Source: Streptomyces erythrochromogenes | Lineage (GTDB): Bacteria; Actinomycetota; Actinomycetes; Streptomycetales; Streptomycetaceae | DNA: 64,000 bases | Direction: 5' to 3' | NCBI RefSeq assembly: GCF_036170895.1 | Contig: NZ_CP108036.1 | Coordinates: 7,413,501 to 7,477,500 of the forward strand | Translations under genes and position numbers: made by a program | The notes under the pieces: generated by a model | What the model was told of the DNA's origin: nothing | Seen by the model: only the letters and a program-made list of their open reading frames with translations | Databases searched by the model: none | In this document: in pieces, positions 50,230 to 57,990 of the stretch | Layout: each line of letters begins with the position of its first letter | Numbering within the stretch: the first letter of the stretch is position 1

Positions 50230-51714
50230 GTGTCACGGTCCGACGACGTACTCAAGGTCCACCGACTCGCCCACGGCGGGGGGTCGGCCGCGCTGCTGGA
50301 CTGGCTCGCCACCCGCCTCGGCGGCTGGACCGGAGTGGTGCACGCCGATCCCGGTGCCGAGGACGGTGCCGAACCCGGAGCCCCCGCCGGAGCCGTGGCG
50401 GGCCGGGAGCAGGGGCAGCGGCCGCCGGAGGCCGCCGTGCGCGGCGCCGCAGAGATGAGCGCCCGGGGCGTCAGGTCGGCCGTCCTGCACGGCGCCGGAT
50501 CAGCCACCCTGCTGTTCGCGCTGGACGCCGGGCGCGCGCTGGCCGCCGTACTGCCGCTGCCGCACCCGCCCGACGCGCCCGCGCTGCTGGCGGACGCGGC
50601 CGTGCCGCTGGCCCTCGTCCTGCGCGCCGAGGAGGCCGAACGGCGGGAGGCGCGGGCTGCGATCGCCGAGGCCCGCGCCCGCGAGGCCGTGCTCCACCTG
50701 CTGATGAACGGCCGGCTCTCCACCGCCCACCAGATCGCCGAGGCGCTGCGGCCGCCGCTGCCCGACCCGATGCGGATGTACGTCGCCGAGTGCCGGACCG
50801 GCCGGCGCGCCGAAGTGGCGGGCCTGTGCCATGAGTTGACCGGCGGACGGGCATGGGTCGTGCGCTGCCCGGTCTACGTGCGCCACCTCATCATCCTGGT
50901 CCCGGCCGACGCGGCGGCGGTGTCCGCCGACGACGACCCCTTGGCCGGGGCGCTGTCGGCGGTCGCCCCGGACTGCGCGGTCGGGGTCAGCGGGGAGCTG
51001 GCCCTGAGCCAGGCCCCGACCGCCTACACCCAGGCCTTCCACGCCCTGGCCGTCGCCCGCGGCCGCGGCGAACGGCACGCCCGCTTCGGCCCGGGCCCGG
51101 AGCTGGCGCTCGCGGCCCACGAGGCCGGGGCCGACTGGGCCGCAGCCCTGCTCGCGCCCCTGCACGCGTACGAACCCCGGCGCCCCCAGGACCCCGGCGG
51201 GCAGGAACTGCGCGCCACCGCCCAGGCCTGGCTGAACTTCGGCTCGCACGCCACCCGGCTCCTGAAGGTCCACCGCAACACCCTGTCCGCCAGGATCCGG
51301 CTGGTCGAGACGCTGCTCGGACTGGACCTCGCACGCCTGGGCGACCAGGCGGCCCTCTCGCTGGCGCTGCGGCTGACCCCGGGCGCGGGGCGGGGGAGCG
51401 GCGCCGCGGCCCCGGCGGCCGCCCCCGGGCTCGACGCGGTACTGCGCGATCCGCGGCTGACCGAGTGGGCCCGGTCCCACCTGAGCAGGCTGACCGGCCC
51501 GGAGGCCCCGGCCGGCGCCCGCGCCACCGTCCGTACCTGGCTGGCGCACGACGCCCGGCTCGTACCGGCCGCGGCCGCGCTCGGGGTCTCCGTCCCCGGC
51601 GCCCGCAAGCGGCTGGCCCGCATCGAGGCCCTGCTGGAACGCTCGCTGCTGCAGTCCCCGAGCGTCCGGTACGACCTGTGGCTGGCCCACCGGGCCGAAG
51701 AGCTCGCCGAGTGA
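50230..51714 (+). CDS. PucR-type helix-turn-helix transcriptional regulator
   Basis: A 494-residue regulator of the PucR/CdaR class. The N-terminal half is a variable, Ala/Gly-rich sensor region. ALSQAPTAYTQAFHALAVAR resembles the GGDEF-like middle part. The C-terminal HTH LLKVHRNTLSARIRLVETLL (about 343-362) is the PucR signature. A second similar motif, AALGVSVPGARKRLARIEAL, lies near 450-470. It starts 170 bp after the 2Fe-2S subunit gene on the same strand and may regulate the hydroxylase, as PucR-type proteins often control purine or heterocycle oxidation. The GTG start lacks a good ribosome-binding site. Confidence 0.8.
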   Translation: MSRSDDVLKVHRLAHGGGSAALLDWLATRLGGWTGVVHADPGAEDGAEPGAPAGAVAGREQGQRPPEAAVRGAAEMSARGVRSAVLHGAGSATLLFALDAGRALAAVLPLPHPPDAPALLADAAVPLALVLRAEEAERREARAAIAEARAREAVLHLLMNGRLSTAHQIAEALRPPLPDPMRMYVAECRTGRRAEVAGLCHELTGGRAWVVRCPVYVRHLIILVPADAAAVSADDDPLAGALSAVAPDCAVGVSGELALSQAPTAYTQAFHALAVARGRGERHARFGPGPELALAAHEAGADWAAALLAPLHAYEPRRPQDPGGQELRATAQAWLNFGSHATRLLKVHRNTLSARIRLVETLLGLDLARLGDQAALSLALRLTPGAGRGSGAAAPAAAPGLDAVLRDPRLTEWARSHLSRLTGPEAPAGARATVRTWLAHDARLVPAAAALGVSVPGARKRLARIEALLERSLLQSPSVRYDLWLAHRAEELAE

Positions 51715-51747
51715 CACAAGCCCCCAAAGGGAAGTTCGCCGGACAGT

Positions 51748-53724
51748 ATGCACGATCATGCCCAAATGAGGCGTATCAATGCGAAACGCGTGCTGGTCGG
51801 TGAACCCCTCGACACCGCGCGGCTCGGCGAGACCCTGCTTCCCAAACGACTCGCCCTGCCGATCTTCTGCAGCGACCCTCTCTCCTCGGTGGCCTACGCG
51901 ACCGAGGAGATCCTGCTGATCCTGGCCCTCGGCGGCGTCGCCCTGCTGCACCTCACCTGGTACGCGGCCGCCGCCATCGTCTTCCTGCTCGTCGTCGTCA
52001 TCGCCTCCTACCGCCAGACCTGCCACGCCTACCCCGGCGGAGGCGGCGCGTACGTCGTCAGCTCCGAGAACCTCGGCCAGACCGCCGCGCTCACGGCCGC
52101 CAGCGCCCTCCTCGTCGACTACGTGATGACCGTCGCCGTCTCCGTCGTCTCCGGGGTCTCCGCCATCACCTCGGCCGTCCCCGCCCTCAACGACCACGAA
52201 GTGGTCCTGTCGGTCGCCTTCGTGGTGCTGCTGACCCTGATGAACCTGCGCGGCGTCAGGGAGTCGGGCCGCGTCTTCGCCATCCCCACCTACGGTTTCG
52301 TCCTCGTCATCTACCTCATGTTCGCCGTCGCCGCCGTACGGCTCGGCACCGGCCAGACCATCCGCGCCGAATCCGCCGACCTGCCGATCATCGCGGAGGG
52401 CACCTACACCGGACTGGCCCTCGTGTTCCTCGCGATGCGCGCCTTCGCCTCCGGCTGCACCGCGCTCACGGGCGTCGAGGCGATCAGCAACGGCGTCCCC
52501 GCCTTCCGCAAGCCCAAGGCGAAGAACGCGGCGACCACGCTCGCCGCGATGGGCTTCCTCTCGGTGACGATGTTCGCCGGCATCACCGCCCTCGCCATGA
52601 CCTACGAGGTGCACGTCGCGGCCGACCCCACCGAACTGGGCCTGCCCCCGGGGACCGCGACCTCCACCGCCCTCGCCCAGATCGGCCGGGCCACCTTCGG
52701 CAGCTGGCACTTCCTCTTCTACCTGCTCCAGGCGGTCACCGCCGGGGTGCTGATCCTCGCCGCGAACACCGCCTTCAACGGCTTCCCGATGCTCGCCTCG
52801 ATCCTCGCCCGGGACCGGTTCGCGCCCCGCCAGCTCTACAACCGCGGCGACCGGCTCGTCTACTCCAACGGCGTCGTGCTCCTCGCCCTCGCCGCCGTCG
52901 CCCTCATCGTGGCCTTCGACGCCGAGCTGACCCGTCTGATCCAGCTCTACATCATCGGCGTGTTCGTCTCCTTCACCCTCTCCCAGTCGGGCATGGTCCG
53001 GCACTGGAGGAAAGCGCTCGCCTCGCCCGCCACCCCGCGCGAGGAGCGGGTCCACATCCACCGCAGGCTCGCCATCAACGCGGTCGGCGCCGCCATGACC
53101 GCCCTGGTCCTCGTCATCGTCCTGCTCACCAAGTTCACGCACGGGGCCTGGCTGGTCGTCATCGCCATGCCCCTGCTGTTCCTCGGCATGAAGGGCGTGC
53201 GCCGCCACTACGACCAGGTCGCCCGGCAGGTCGACGTGGCCCCCGACACCAGACCGCGCAGGCCGGCCCGCCACCACGTGGTCGTCCTGGTCGCCGCCGT
53301 GCACGCCCCGACGCTCAAGGCCATCGGCTACGCGCAGGGGCTGCGCCCCGACACCCTGACGGCGGTGACGGTCGCCGCCGACGAGGCGGAGGCGGCCCGG
53401 CTGCGCGGGGCGTGGGAGGACCACGACCCCGGGCTGCCGCTGAAGATCCTCCACTCGCCCTACCGCGAGGTGGTGGGCCCGATCCTGGCGCACGTCGAGG
53501 AACTGGCCGCCGAACCGGCCACGGACATGCTGTCCGTGGTGATCCCGGAGTACGTCGTCGGCCACTGGTGGGAGCAGCCCCTGCACAATCAGAACGCCCT
53601 GCGGCTCAAGGCGCGCCTGCTGTTCACGCCGGGCGTCGCGGTCATCGACGTGCCGTACCTGCTGGAGTCGGCGAAGGGCGCGAAGGCGGCCGAGGCGGCC
53701 GAGTCGGCGGGCCGGGAAGGCTAG
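51748..53724 (+). CDS. APC superfamily permease, KimA/YdaO-like potassium or amino-acid transporter
   Basis: A 658-residue protein with about 12 membrane helices. LPIFCSDPLSSVAYATEEIL (about 37-56) opens helix 1, SYRQTCHAYPGGGGAYVVSS and AFASGCTALTGVEAISNGVP, then VLILAANTAFNGFPMLASIL closely follow the pattern of Bacillus KimA, an APC-type K+ importer. The C-terminal ~150 residues form a soluble Usp-like domain (HHVVVLVAAVHAPTLKAIGY). Whether it imports K+ or amino acids is undecided. It follows the PucR gene by only 33 bp, so it may be in the same transcript; ATG 51748 or 51766 could be the start. Confidence 0.87.
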   Translation: MHDHAQMRRINAKRVLVGEPLDTARLGETLLPKRLALPIFCSDPLSSVAYATEEILLILALGGVALLHLTWYAAAAIVFLLVVVIASYRQTCHAYPGGGGAYVVSSENLGQTAALTAASALLVDYVMTVAVSVVSGVSAITSAVPALNDHEVVLSVAFVVLLTLMNLRGVRESGRVFAIPTYGFVLVIYLMFAVAAVRLGTGQTIRAESADLPIIAEGTYTGLALVFLAMRAFASGCTALTGVEAISNGVPAFRKPKAKNAATTLAAMGFLSVTMFAGITALAMTYEVHVAADPTELGLPPGTATSTALAQIGRATFGSWHFLFYLLQAVTAGVLILAANTAFNGFPMLASILARDRFAPRQLYNRGDRLVYSNGVVLLALAAVALIVAFDAELTRLIQLYIIGVFVSFTLSQSGMVRHWRKALASPATPREERVHIHRRLAINAVGAAMTALVLVIVLLTKFTHGAWLVVIAMPLLFLGMKGVRRHYDQVARQVDVAPDTRPRRPARHHVVVLVAAVHAPTLKAIGYAQGLRPDTLTAVTVAADEAEAARLRGAWEDHDPGLPLKILHSPYREVVGPILAHVEELAAEPATDMLSVVIPEYVVGHWWEQPLHNQNALRLKARLLFTPGVAVIDVPYLLESAKGAKAAEAAESAGREG

Positions 53725-53779
53725 GGGAGGGGCAGGGCTCGGGACGGGCCGGAGTCGGGGCGTCCGCTACCGTGGGCAA

Positions 53780-53799
53780 AGCACTGCGTCTGCAGTGCT
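53780..53799. promoter_or_regulatory. 20-bp palindrome upstream of the second tetR gene
   Basis: AGCACTGC (53780-53787) and GCAGTGCT (53792-53799) form a perfect inverted repeat around GTCT, 72 bp before the tetR ATG. Size and position fit an autoregulatory TetR operator. Short CACCGAC repeats follow at about 53836-53858. Confidence 0.6.
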
Positions 53800-53871
53800 C
53801 CCATCGGCCGGGAGGCCGGCCGGGAAGCCGGCCCCCACCGACCACCGACCACCGACCCAGGGACCCGCCCC

Positions 53872-54432
53872 ATGCGCCAGAACCCGCAGCGCCGCGCCGC
53901 GCTGCTCGACGCCGCCATCGAAGTCCTGGCGCGCGAGGGCTCGCGCGGCCTGACGCTGCGCGCGGTGGACGCGGAGGCGGCGGTGCCCACCGGCACCGCC
54001 TCCAACTACTTCGCCAACCGGGCCCAGCTGCTCGTGCAGATCCTCCACCGCACCCGGGAGCGACTGGTCCCGGACCCGGCGGACCTGGCCGGCCCGCTCG
54101 ACACGAAGGTGCTGCTCGGCCGGCTGGAGCGGATGCGGCGCGAGCGCAGCGTCCACATCGCGATGCTGGAGCTGCGGCTGGAGGGCCTGCGGCGCCCGGA
54201 GCTCCAAGCCGAGCTTGCCGCCTTCCAGCGCGCGGAGCTGGAGGCGAACATCGACTGGCACATGGAGGCCGGCCTGCCCGGCGACCGGCAGGGCGTGGTC
54301 CTGATCTACCTGGCGATGCTCGGCCTGATCGTGGACGACCTGACCGCGCCGGCGATGCTGGAGGCCCACCCGGCGGAGGGGCTCATCGAGACGATGGTCG
54401 AGCGGCTCCTCCCACAGAAGTCCGCGGACTGA
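53872..54432 (+). CDS. TetR family transcriptional regulator
   Basis: A 186-residue TetR-type protein. The DNA-binding domain spans about 6-52: AALLDAAIEVLAREGSRGLT, LRAVDAEAAVPTGTASNYFA and NRAQLLV. The helical C-terminal domain binds an unknown ligand. It is followed after 57 bp by a DUF6461-like gene on the same strand and preceded by the KimA-like permease gene. The palindrome at 53780-53799 suggests autoregulation. No divergent target gene exists, so its regulon may be elsewhere or be the downstream gene. Confidence 0.9.
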   Translation: MRQNPQRRAALLDAAIEVLAREGSRGLTLRAVDAEAAVPTGTASNYFANRAQLLVQILHRTRERLVPDPADLAGPLDTKVLLGRLERMRRERSVHIAMLELRLEGLRRPELQAELAAFQRAELEANIDWHMEAGLPGDRQGVVLIYLAMLGLIVDDLTAPAMLEAHPAEGLIETMVERLLPQKSAD

Positions 54433-54489
54433 CTATCGTGCCGGTGGGGGAAGCACCGGCGTCGCGGGAAAGACCGTGGGGAGTGCAGG

Positions 54490-55110
54490 ATGGCCGACAT
54501 CACCGAGAGCAGGACCTACGGGATCCAGTGGCTGGCGGACTGGGGCGAATGGTTCGCCGGCCTCACCTTCGCCCGGGGCATAGGCCCCGACGAGCTGGCC
54601 GCACGGCTCGGCGCGGTCCCGGGCGTCCGTCCCGGACCGCTCGGGGCGACGGCCGCCTGGGGCATGGTCGCCGAGACCGCGGACGGCGACGGCGTGGCCC
54701 GGGTCGGCAGCTGGGGCGGCTGGTCCTTCGCCGTCGAACACGGCCTGCCGGCCGGCGCCGAACGCCTCGCCGAGGTCTCCCGGGCCGGCGTCGAGGCCGT
54801 CCACCTCGACCCGCAGCCCGACCACCCGCCCAAGCAGTTCTCGTACGCCCGCGACGGTGAGCTGGTGTGCTGCTTCGGGCTCGGCGAGGAATGCTGGCGG
54901 GGCGGCCACCGGCCCGACTTCCTGCTCCCGGAGCTGGTCGCGGCGGGCGTGCTCGGCCCGGACGGCGCGAACGCCGGAGCGGACGGCGAGCCGGACGGGG
55001 ACCGCGAGCGACGCACCCTCGCCGTCCTGGAGCACCGCTTCGGGCTGGCCCTGCCGCGCCACCTGATCGCGGACGCCCCGCTGCCGGCCTACGTCACCCG
55101 CACACGCTAG
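54490..55110 (+). CDS. uncharacterised protein (DUF6461-like)
   Basis: A 206-residue soluble acidic protein. WLADWGEWFAGLTFARGIGP with DELAARLGAVPG, then SWGGWSFAVEHGLPAGAERL and ELVCCFGLGEECWRGGHRPD follow the layout of the streptomycete DUF6461 family, which is often found scattered or near toxin-immunity-type genes. No catalytic motif is visible. GGGGAGTGCAGG precedes ATG 54490. The assignment to DUF6461 is by pattern and needs a profile search. Confidence 0.7.
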   Translation: MADITESRTYGIQWLADWGEWFAGLTFARGIGPDELAARLGAVPGVRPGPLGATAAWGMVAETADGDGVARVGSWGGWSFAVEHGLPAGAERLAEVSRAGVEAVHLDPQPDHPPKQFSYARDGELVCCFGLGEECWRGGHRPDFLLPELVAAGVLGPDGANAGADGEPDGDRERRTLAVLEHRFGLALPRHLIADAPLPAYVTRTR

Positions 55111-55226
55111 TCCGCCCCCGGGTCCGGTGATCTTATGCTCGGGTTTACGCGAGTCCGCTGGTTTTGGGGCCGGTGAAGGACTTTGATGGGTCTGCCAGGC
55201 GTCGTACCGGAGCAGGGGGACCATTC

Positions 55227-55469
55227 ATGGGAACCGACCGCATCCAGAAGGACAGCACACCCACCCTGATCGGTTCCGTGCAGCGGGCCCTGCGGCTCGT
55301 GGAGGCGATGCACGCGGAGGGCGGGGCGACCGCCAAACGGCTCGCGCGGCTCACCGGGATCCCGCTGCCGACCGTCTACCACCTGCTCCGCACCCTCAGC
55401 CACGAGGGCTACGTCGAGCGCGAGGGCGGCTCGTTCCGTCTCGCGGACGATCTTCCGCTGGCTTCGTGA
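55227..55469 (+). CDS. short IclR-type helix-turn-helix protein (truncated)
   Basis: An 80-residue protein with an intact IclR N-terminal winged helix: TLIGSVQRALRLVEAMHAEG, ATAKRLARLTGIPLPTVYHL and LRTLSHEGYVEREGGSFRLA. Family members are usually about 250 residues with a C-terminal ligand domain. Here a TGA follows SFRLADDLPLAS directly, and the next 160 bp do not encode the missing domain in any frame I can recognise. GGGGGA lies 7 bases before ATG 55227. It may be a functional mini-regulator or the stump of a deleted gene. Confidence 0.65.
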   Translation: MGTDRIQKDSTPTLIGSVQRALRLVEAMHAEGGATAKRLARLTGIPLPTVYHLLRTLSHEGYVEREGGSFRLADDLPLAS

Positions 55470-55554
55470 TCAGATTCCGACGCGTTCCGGCCAAGCTCTT
55501 ACACCCTGAATGGCATGTTCCAGCGGAAAATGCCAGAACGCCTTTTCGCACTGC

Positions 55555-55572
55555 GGAACTTGAGTAAGTTCC
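55555..55572. promoter_or_regulatory. 18-bp inverted repeat upstream of the roadblock cluster
   Basis: GGAACTT (55555-55561) and AAGTTCC (55566-55572) flank GAGT, 57 bp before the first roadblock start. A second weaker pair TGGCAT/ATGCCA lies at 55511-55516 and 55530-55535. Either could be the site of a regulator such as the short IclR-type protein just upstream. Confidence 0.5.
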
Positions 55573-55629
55573 CTCCTGTCGCGCCGCACAACCGTGCACA
55601 CCGCACGTCCGGCCGGGAGGGGAGCCCGC

Positions 55630-56043
55630 GTGCCCGGGATCGACGAATGCCTGCTCGAAGCCATGGCCCTGCCTGGCGCACGGGGGGCCGCGCTGGTCGA
55701 CTGGAGCAGCGGGCTGGCTCTCGGCACCATCGGGGAATCACCCGTCGGGGATCACGAGACCACCGCCGCCGAGACCGCGGAGCTGGCCCGTGCCGCCGCG
55801 GAGTACGAGTCCTTTGCCCGCGCGGAGGCGGGTCCGGCCCTCGGTGACGTGGTGGGCCCCGCCGGTCCGCCCGTCGAGGACCTCATCGTCACGACCCGCA
55901 GCGGCTACCACGTCCTGCGGTTCGTCGAGACGAGCTTCGACAGCAGTGTCTTCCTCCACGTCTGGCTCGACCGGGCCGAAGGCAACCTCGCCCTGGCGCG
56001 ACTCAGACTCAGGGCCCTGGCCGAAGGGCTGGTGCTCCGGTGA
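55630..56043 (+). CDS. roadblock/LC7-like protein 1
   Basis: A 137-residue protein related to the roadblock/LC7 proteins downstream. RGAALVDWSSGLALGTIGES (about 19-38) aligns with [20 protein letters not shown] of the gene at 57427. PVEDLIVTTRSGYHVLRFVE and FLHVWLDRAEGNLALARLRL form the remaining strands and helix. Roadblock proteins usually bind small MglA-like GTPases. GTG 55630 follows GGAGGGGAG. Its stop overlaps the next gene's start (GTGA), so both are coupled. Confidence 0.78.
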   Translation: MPGIDECLLEAMALPGARGAALVDWSSGLALGTIGESPVGDHETTAAETAELARAAAEYESFARAEAGPALGDVVGPAGPPVEDLIVTTRSGYHVLRFVETSFDSSVFLHVWLDRAEGNLALARLRLRALAEGLVLR

Positions 56044-56831
56044 CCACCCCGGCAACGGCCCCGAACGCCTTCGCGGCCGTCTCCCCCCTCCTCACCCGGC
56101 TCGCAGCGGAGCGGGCCACCGGCGCCCTGCTCCGCGACCGCGGCACCCTCTTCCTGGAGGACGGCCGAATAGTCCACGCGGAGAGCCCCGCCACCCCCGG
56201 CCTCGACGTCCTCCTCACCACCGGTGGCGGCCTCGCCCCCGAACGATGGCGCGAGGCGGTGGACCGGGCCGGCGCCCGCCGCCAGGTCGCCCGCTTCCTC
56301 GTGGACAGCGGCGGCCTCGCCGGCGGAGAGCTCGAGATATGCCACCTCGCCGCCATCTTCGACGCCGCCTTCTTCGCCCTGTCCCCGGGCAGCGGCCCCT
56401 CCCGGTTCCGCCGCGGGGCCACCCACTGGATCGGCTCCGTCCGCTCCGTTCCGGCGGCCGCCGTGGAACGGGAGACCCGGCGCCGCCGCGAACTGCTCGA
56501 CGCGGTCTGGCCGTACCCGCTGCTCGACACCGCCCCGGTGGTGCCCCGGGCGGCCGCGCCGGGCCAGACCGTCACCGCCCGCCAGCGGATCCTGCTGGAC
56601 CGGGCCGACGGCTTACGCACCCCGGCCGACCTGGCCTGGGTCCTGGGCCGGCCCGCCTTCCACACACTGCTCGACGTCCGCCGCCTCGCGGCCGCCGGAC
56701 TGGTCGAGACGCCGCACAGCCCGGCCCCCCCGCCGGTCGAGGTACCCCTGCCCGACTGGATGACCCAGGCCCAATCCCCGGACGTGGCGCTGCTCCGCCG
56801 GTTACGCGACGCACTGGAGGCAAGCCTGTGA
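56040..56831 (+). CDS. DUF4388-like/uncharacterised partner of the roadblock cluster
   Basis: A 263-residue protein. The first ~100 residues (LTRLAAERATGALLRDRGTL, FLEDGRIVHAESPATPGLDV) resemble the DUF4388 domain found in bacterial proteins linked to roadblock/MglA systems. The second half (VTARQRILLDRADGLRTPAD, LAWVLGRPAFHTLLDVRRLA) looks like a winged-helix. It could be a DNA-binding or scaffolding effector. GTG 56040 overlaps the previous stop by four bases. No membrane helix is present. The assignment is tentative. Confidence 0.68.
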   Translation: MTTPATAPNAFAAVSPLLTRLAAERATGALLRDRGTLFLEDGRIVHAESPATPGLDVLLTTGGGLAPERWREAVDRAGARRQVARFLVDSGGLAGGELEICHLAAIFDAAFFALSPGSGPSRFRRGATHWIGSVRSVPAAAVERETRRRRELLDAVWPYPLLDTAPVVPRAAAPGQTVTARQRILLDRADGLRTPADLAWVLGRPAFHTLLDVRRLAAAGLVETPHSPAPPPVEVPLPDWMTQAQSPDVALLRRLRDALEASL

Positions 56832-56902
56832 GGCTCCCGCTGCGACCGGCCCTGCGCGCCGACCGCTCCGAGCGTAGGCAGCCCGAAAGGAGAAAGGCCG
56901 AC

Positions 56903-57322
56903 ATGAGTACGCTGCCCCCCGAGGCGGAGGCCGAGATACTCGCCGAGCTCCGCAGGCTGCGGGCCCGCGTACCCCAACTCACCGGCGCCCTGGCCGCGAG
57001 CGCCGACGGCTTCGTCCTCGCCCAGGACAGCGCCGCCGCCGAGGCCGAGGCCGTCGCGGCCCTGACCGCCGCCGCCCTCGGCGTGGCCCAGCGGCTCAGC
57101 GACAGCACCGGCCAGGGCGCGTTCCGCGAGCTGCTCGTGCGCGGTGCCGACGGGTACGTGGCCACCTACGCCGCGGGCGTGGCGGCCGTCCTCACCCTGA
57201 CCGCCGAGCCGCGCGTCAACGTCGGGCGGCTCCATCTGGAGGCCCGGCGCTCCAGCCTGCGGATCGCCGAACTGATCGAACACACCCTCGCGCGCCGGGG
57301 CTCAGGCACCGCGCCCGCCTGA
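56903..57322 (+). CDS. roadblock/LC7 domain protein 2
   Basis: A 139-residue roadblock protein of the conservon CvnB-like kind. [20 protein letters not shown] is the N-terminal helix, [20 protein letters not shown] the first hairpin, then [40 protein letters not shown] and [20 protein letters not shown] complete the fold. ATG 56903 follows AAGGAGAAAGG; an alternative GTG at 56828 would overlap the previous stop but lacks its own ribosome-binding site. In conservons such a protein is the partner of a GTPase, which is absent here. Confidence 0.83.
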   Translation: MSTLPPEAEAEILAELRRLRARVPQLTGALAASADGFVLAQDSAAAEAEAVAALTAAALGVAQRLSDSTGQGAFRELLVRGADGYVATYAAGVAAVLTLTAEPRVNVGRLHLEARRSSLRIAELIEHTLARRGSGTAPA

Positions 57323-57413
57323 TCCGCGACCGGGCCGACCGCAGGGGGCCCGTCGAAATCAGGACAACTACAGATCGTCACATCTCAATCGCAACCAGCT
57401 ACACCAAAACGGA

Positions 57414-57425
57414 AGAGGTACCTCT
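57414..57425 (+). promoter_or_regulatory. 12-bp palindrome overlapping a ribosome-binding site
   Basis: AGAGGTACCTCT is a perfect palindrome and contains the AGAGG part of the GGAAGAGG Shine-Dalgarno; it ends one base before the ATG at 57427. In mRNA it could pair between transcripts or bind a protein and so affect initiation. Confidence 0.4.
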
Positions 57426-57426
57426 C

Positions 57427-57801
57427 ATGGTCAACGTGGAGACCGCGCTCAAGGAAGCCACCACCGTCATCGAGGGCGCGATCGGCGCGGCCCTGGTGGA
57501 CTACGGCAGCGGCATGGCCCTCGGCACCATCGGCGGCGGCAAGGACCTCGACCTCGCGGTCGCGGCGGCCGGCAACACGGACGTGGTGCGCGCCAAGGTG
57601 CGCACGATGGAGCTCCTCGGCCTCAAGGACGAGATCGAGGACATCCTCATCACCCTCGGTAGCCAGTACCACCTGATCCGGCTCATGAAGGGGCGGGGCT
57701 CCGTGGGCTTCTTCCTCTACCTGGCCCTCGACAAGAAGCGGGCCAACCTCGCCATGGCGCGCCATCAGCTGAAGAAGATCGAAGCAGAACTGGAGATCTG
57801 A
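57427..57801 (+). CDS. roadblock/LC7 domain protein 3
   Basis: A 124-residue roadblock-fold protein. [24 protein letters not shown] start ([20 protein letters not shown]), [40 protein letters not shown] and [20 protein letters not shown] give the helix-strand order of the family. It is paralogous to the gene at 55630 and has the strongest expression signals of the cluster: A-rich leader and GGAAGAGG site. A terminator follows at 57849. Function is unknown; by analogy it would pair with a small GTPase encoded elsewhere. Confidence 0.83.
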   Translation: MVNVETALKEATTVIEGAIGAALVDYGSGMALGTIGGGKDLDLAVAAAGNTDVVRAKVRTMELLGLKDEIEDILITLGSQYHLIRLMKGRGSVGFFLYLALDKKRANLAMARHQLKKIEAELEI

Positions 57802-57848
57802 ACGGGTCGCGAACCGGGACGGACCGCGTCCCACCGCAGCGTCCAAGT

Positions 57849-57878
57849 GGCGGACGGCTGAATTCTTTGCCGTCCGCC
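57849..57878. terminator. terminator of the roadblock cluster
   Basis: GGCGGACGGC (57849-57858) pairs perfectly with GCCGTCCGCC (57869-57878) around a 10-base loop, 48 bp after the last roadblock stop. Confidence 0.8.
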
Positions 57879-57921
57879 CCGGCGATCAGCTCCCTATGCC
57901 CCATATGGGTGGAGTTTATAG

Positions 57922-57940
57922 CTCTGTTACAGAGTAAGAT
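57922..57940 (+). promoter_or_regulatory. AT-rich promoter region with dyad before the TagF-like gene
   Basis: CTCTGT-T-ACAGAG (57922-57934) is a perfect dyad, followed directly by TAAGAT (57935-57940), a good -10-like hexamer 51 bp before the ATG. No matching -35 is clear. The local AT content is far above the window average, which supports a promoter. Confidence 0.45.
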
Positions 57941-57990
57941 GCTGTGAGCTGATCATCGAAAAAGCAAAAACGCTGGAGAAACCGCCACCC

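Noticed and set aside
51715..51747. c-di-AMP (ydaO) riboswitch before the KimA-like gene
   Set aside because: Only 33 bp separate it from the upstream gene, far too short for that riboswitch, and no matching sequence is seen.
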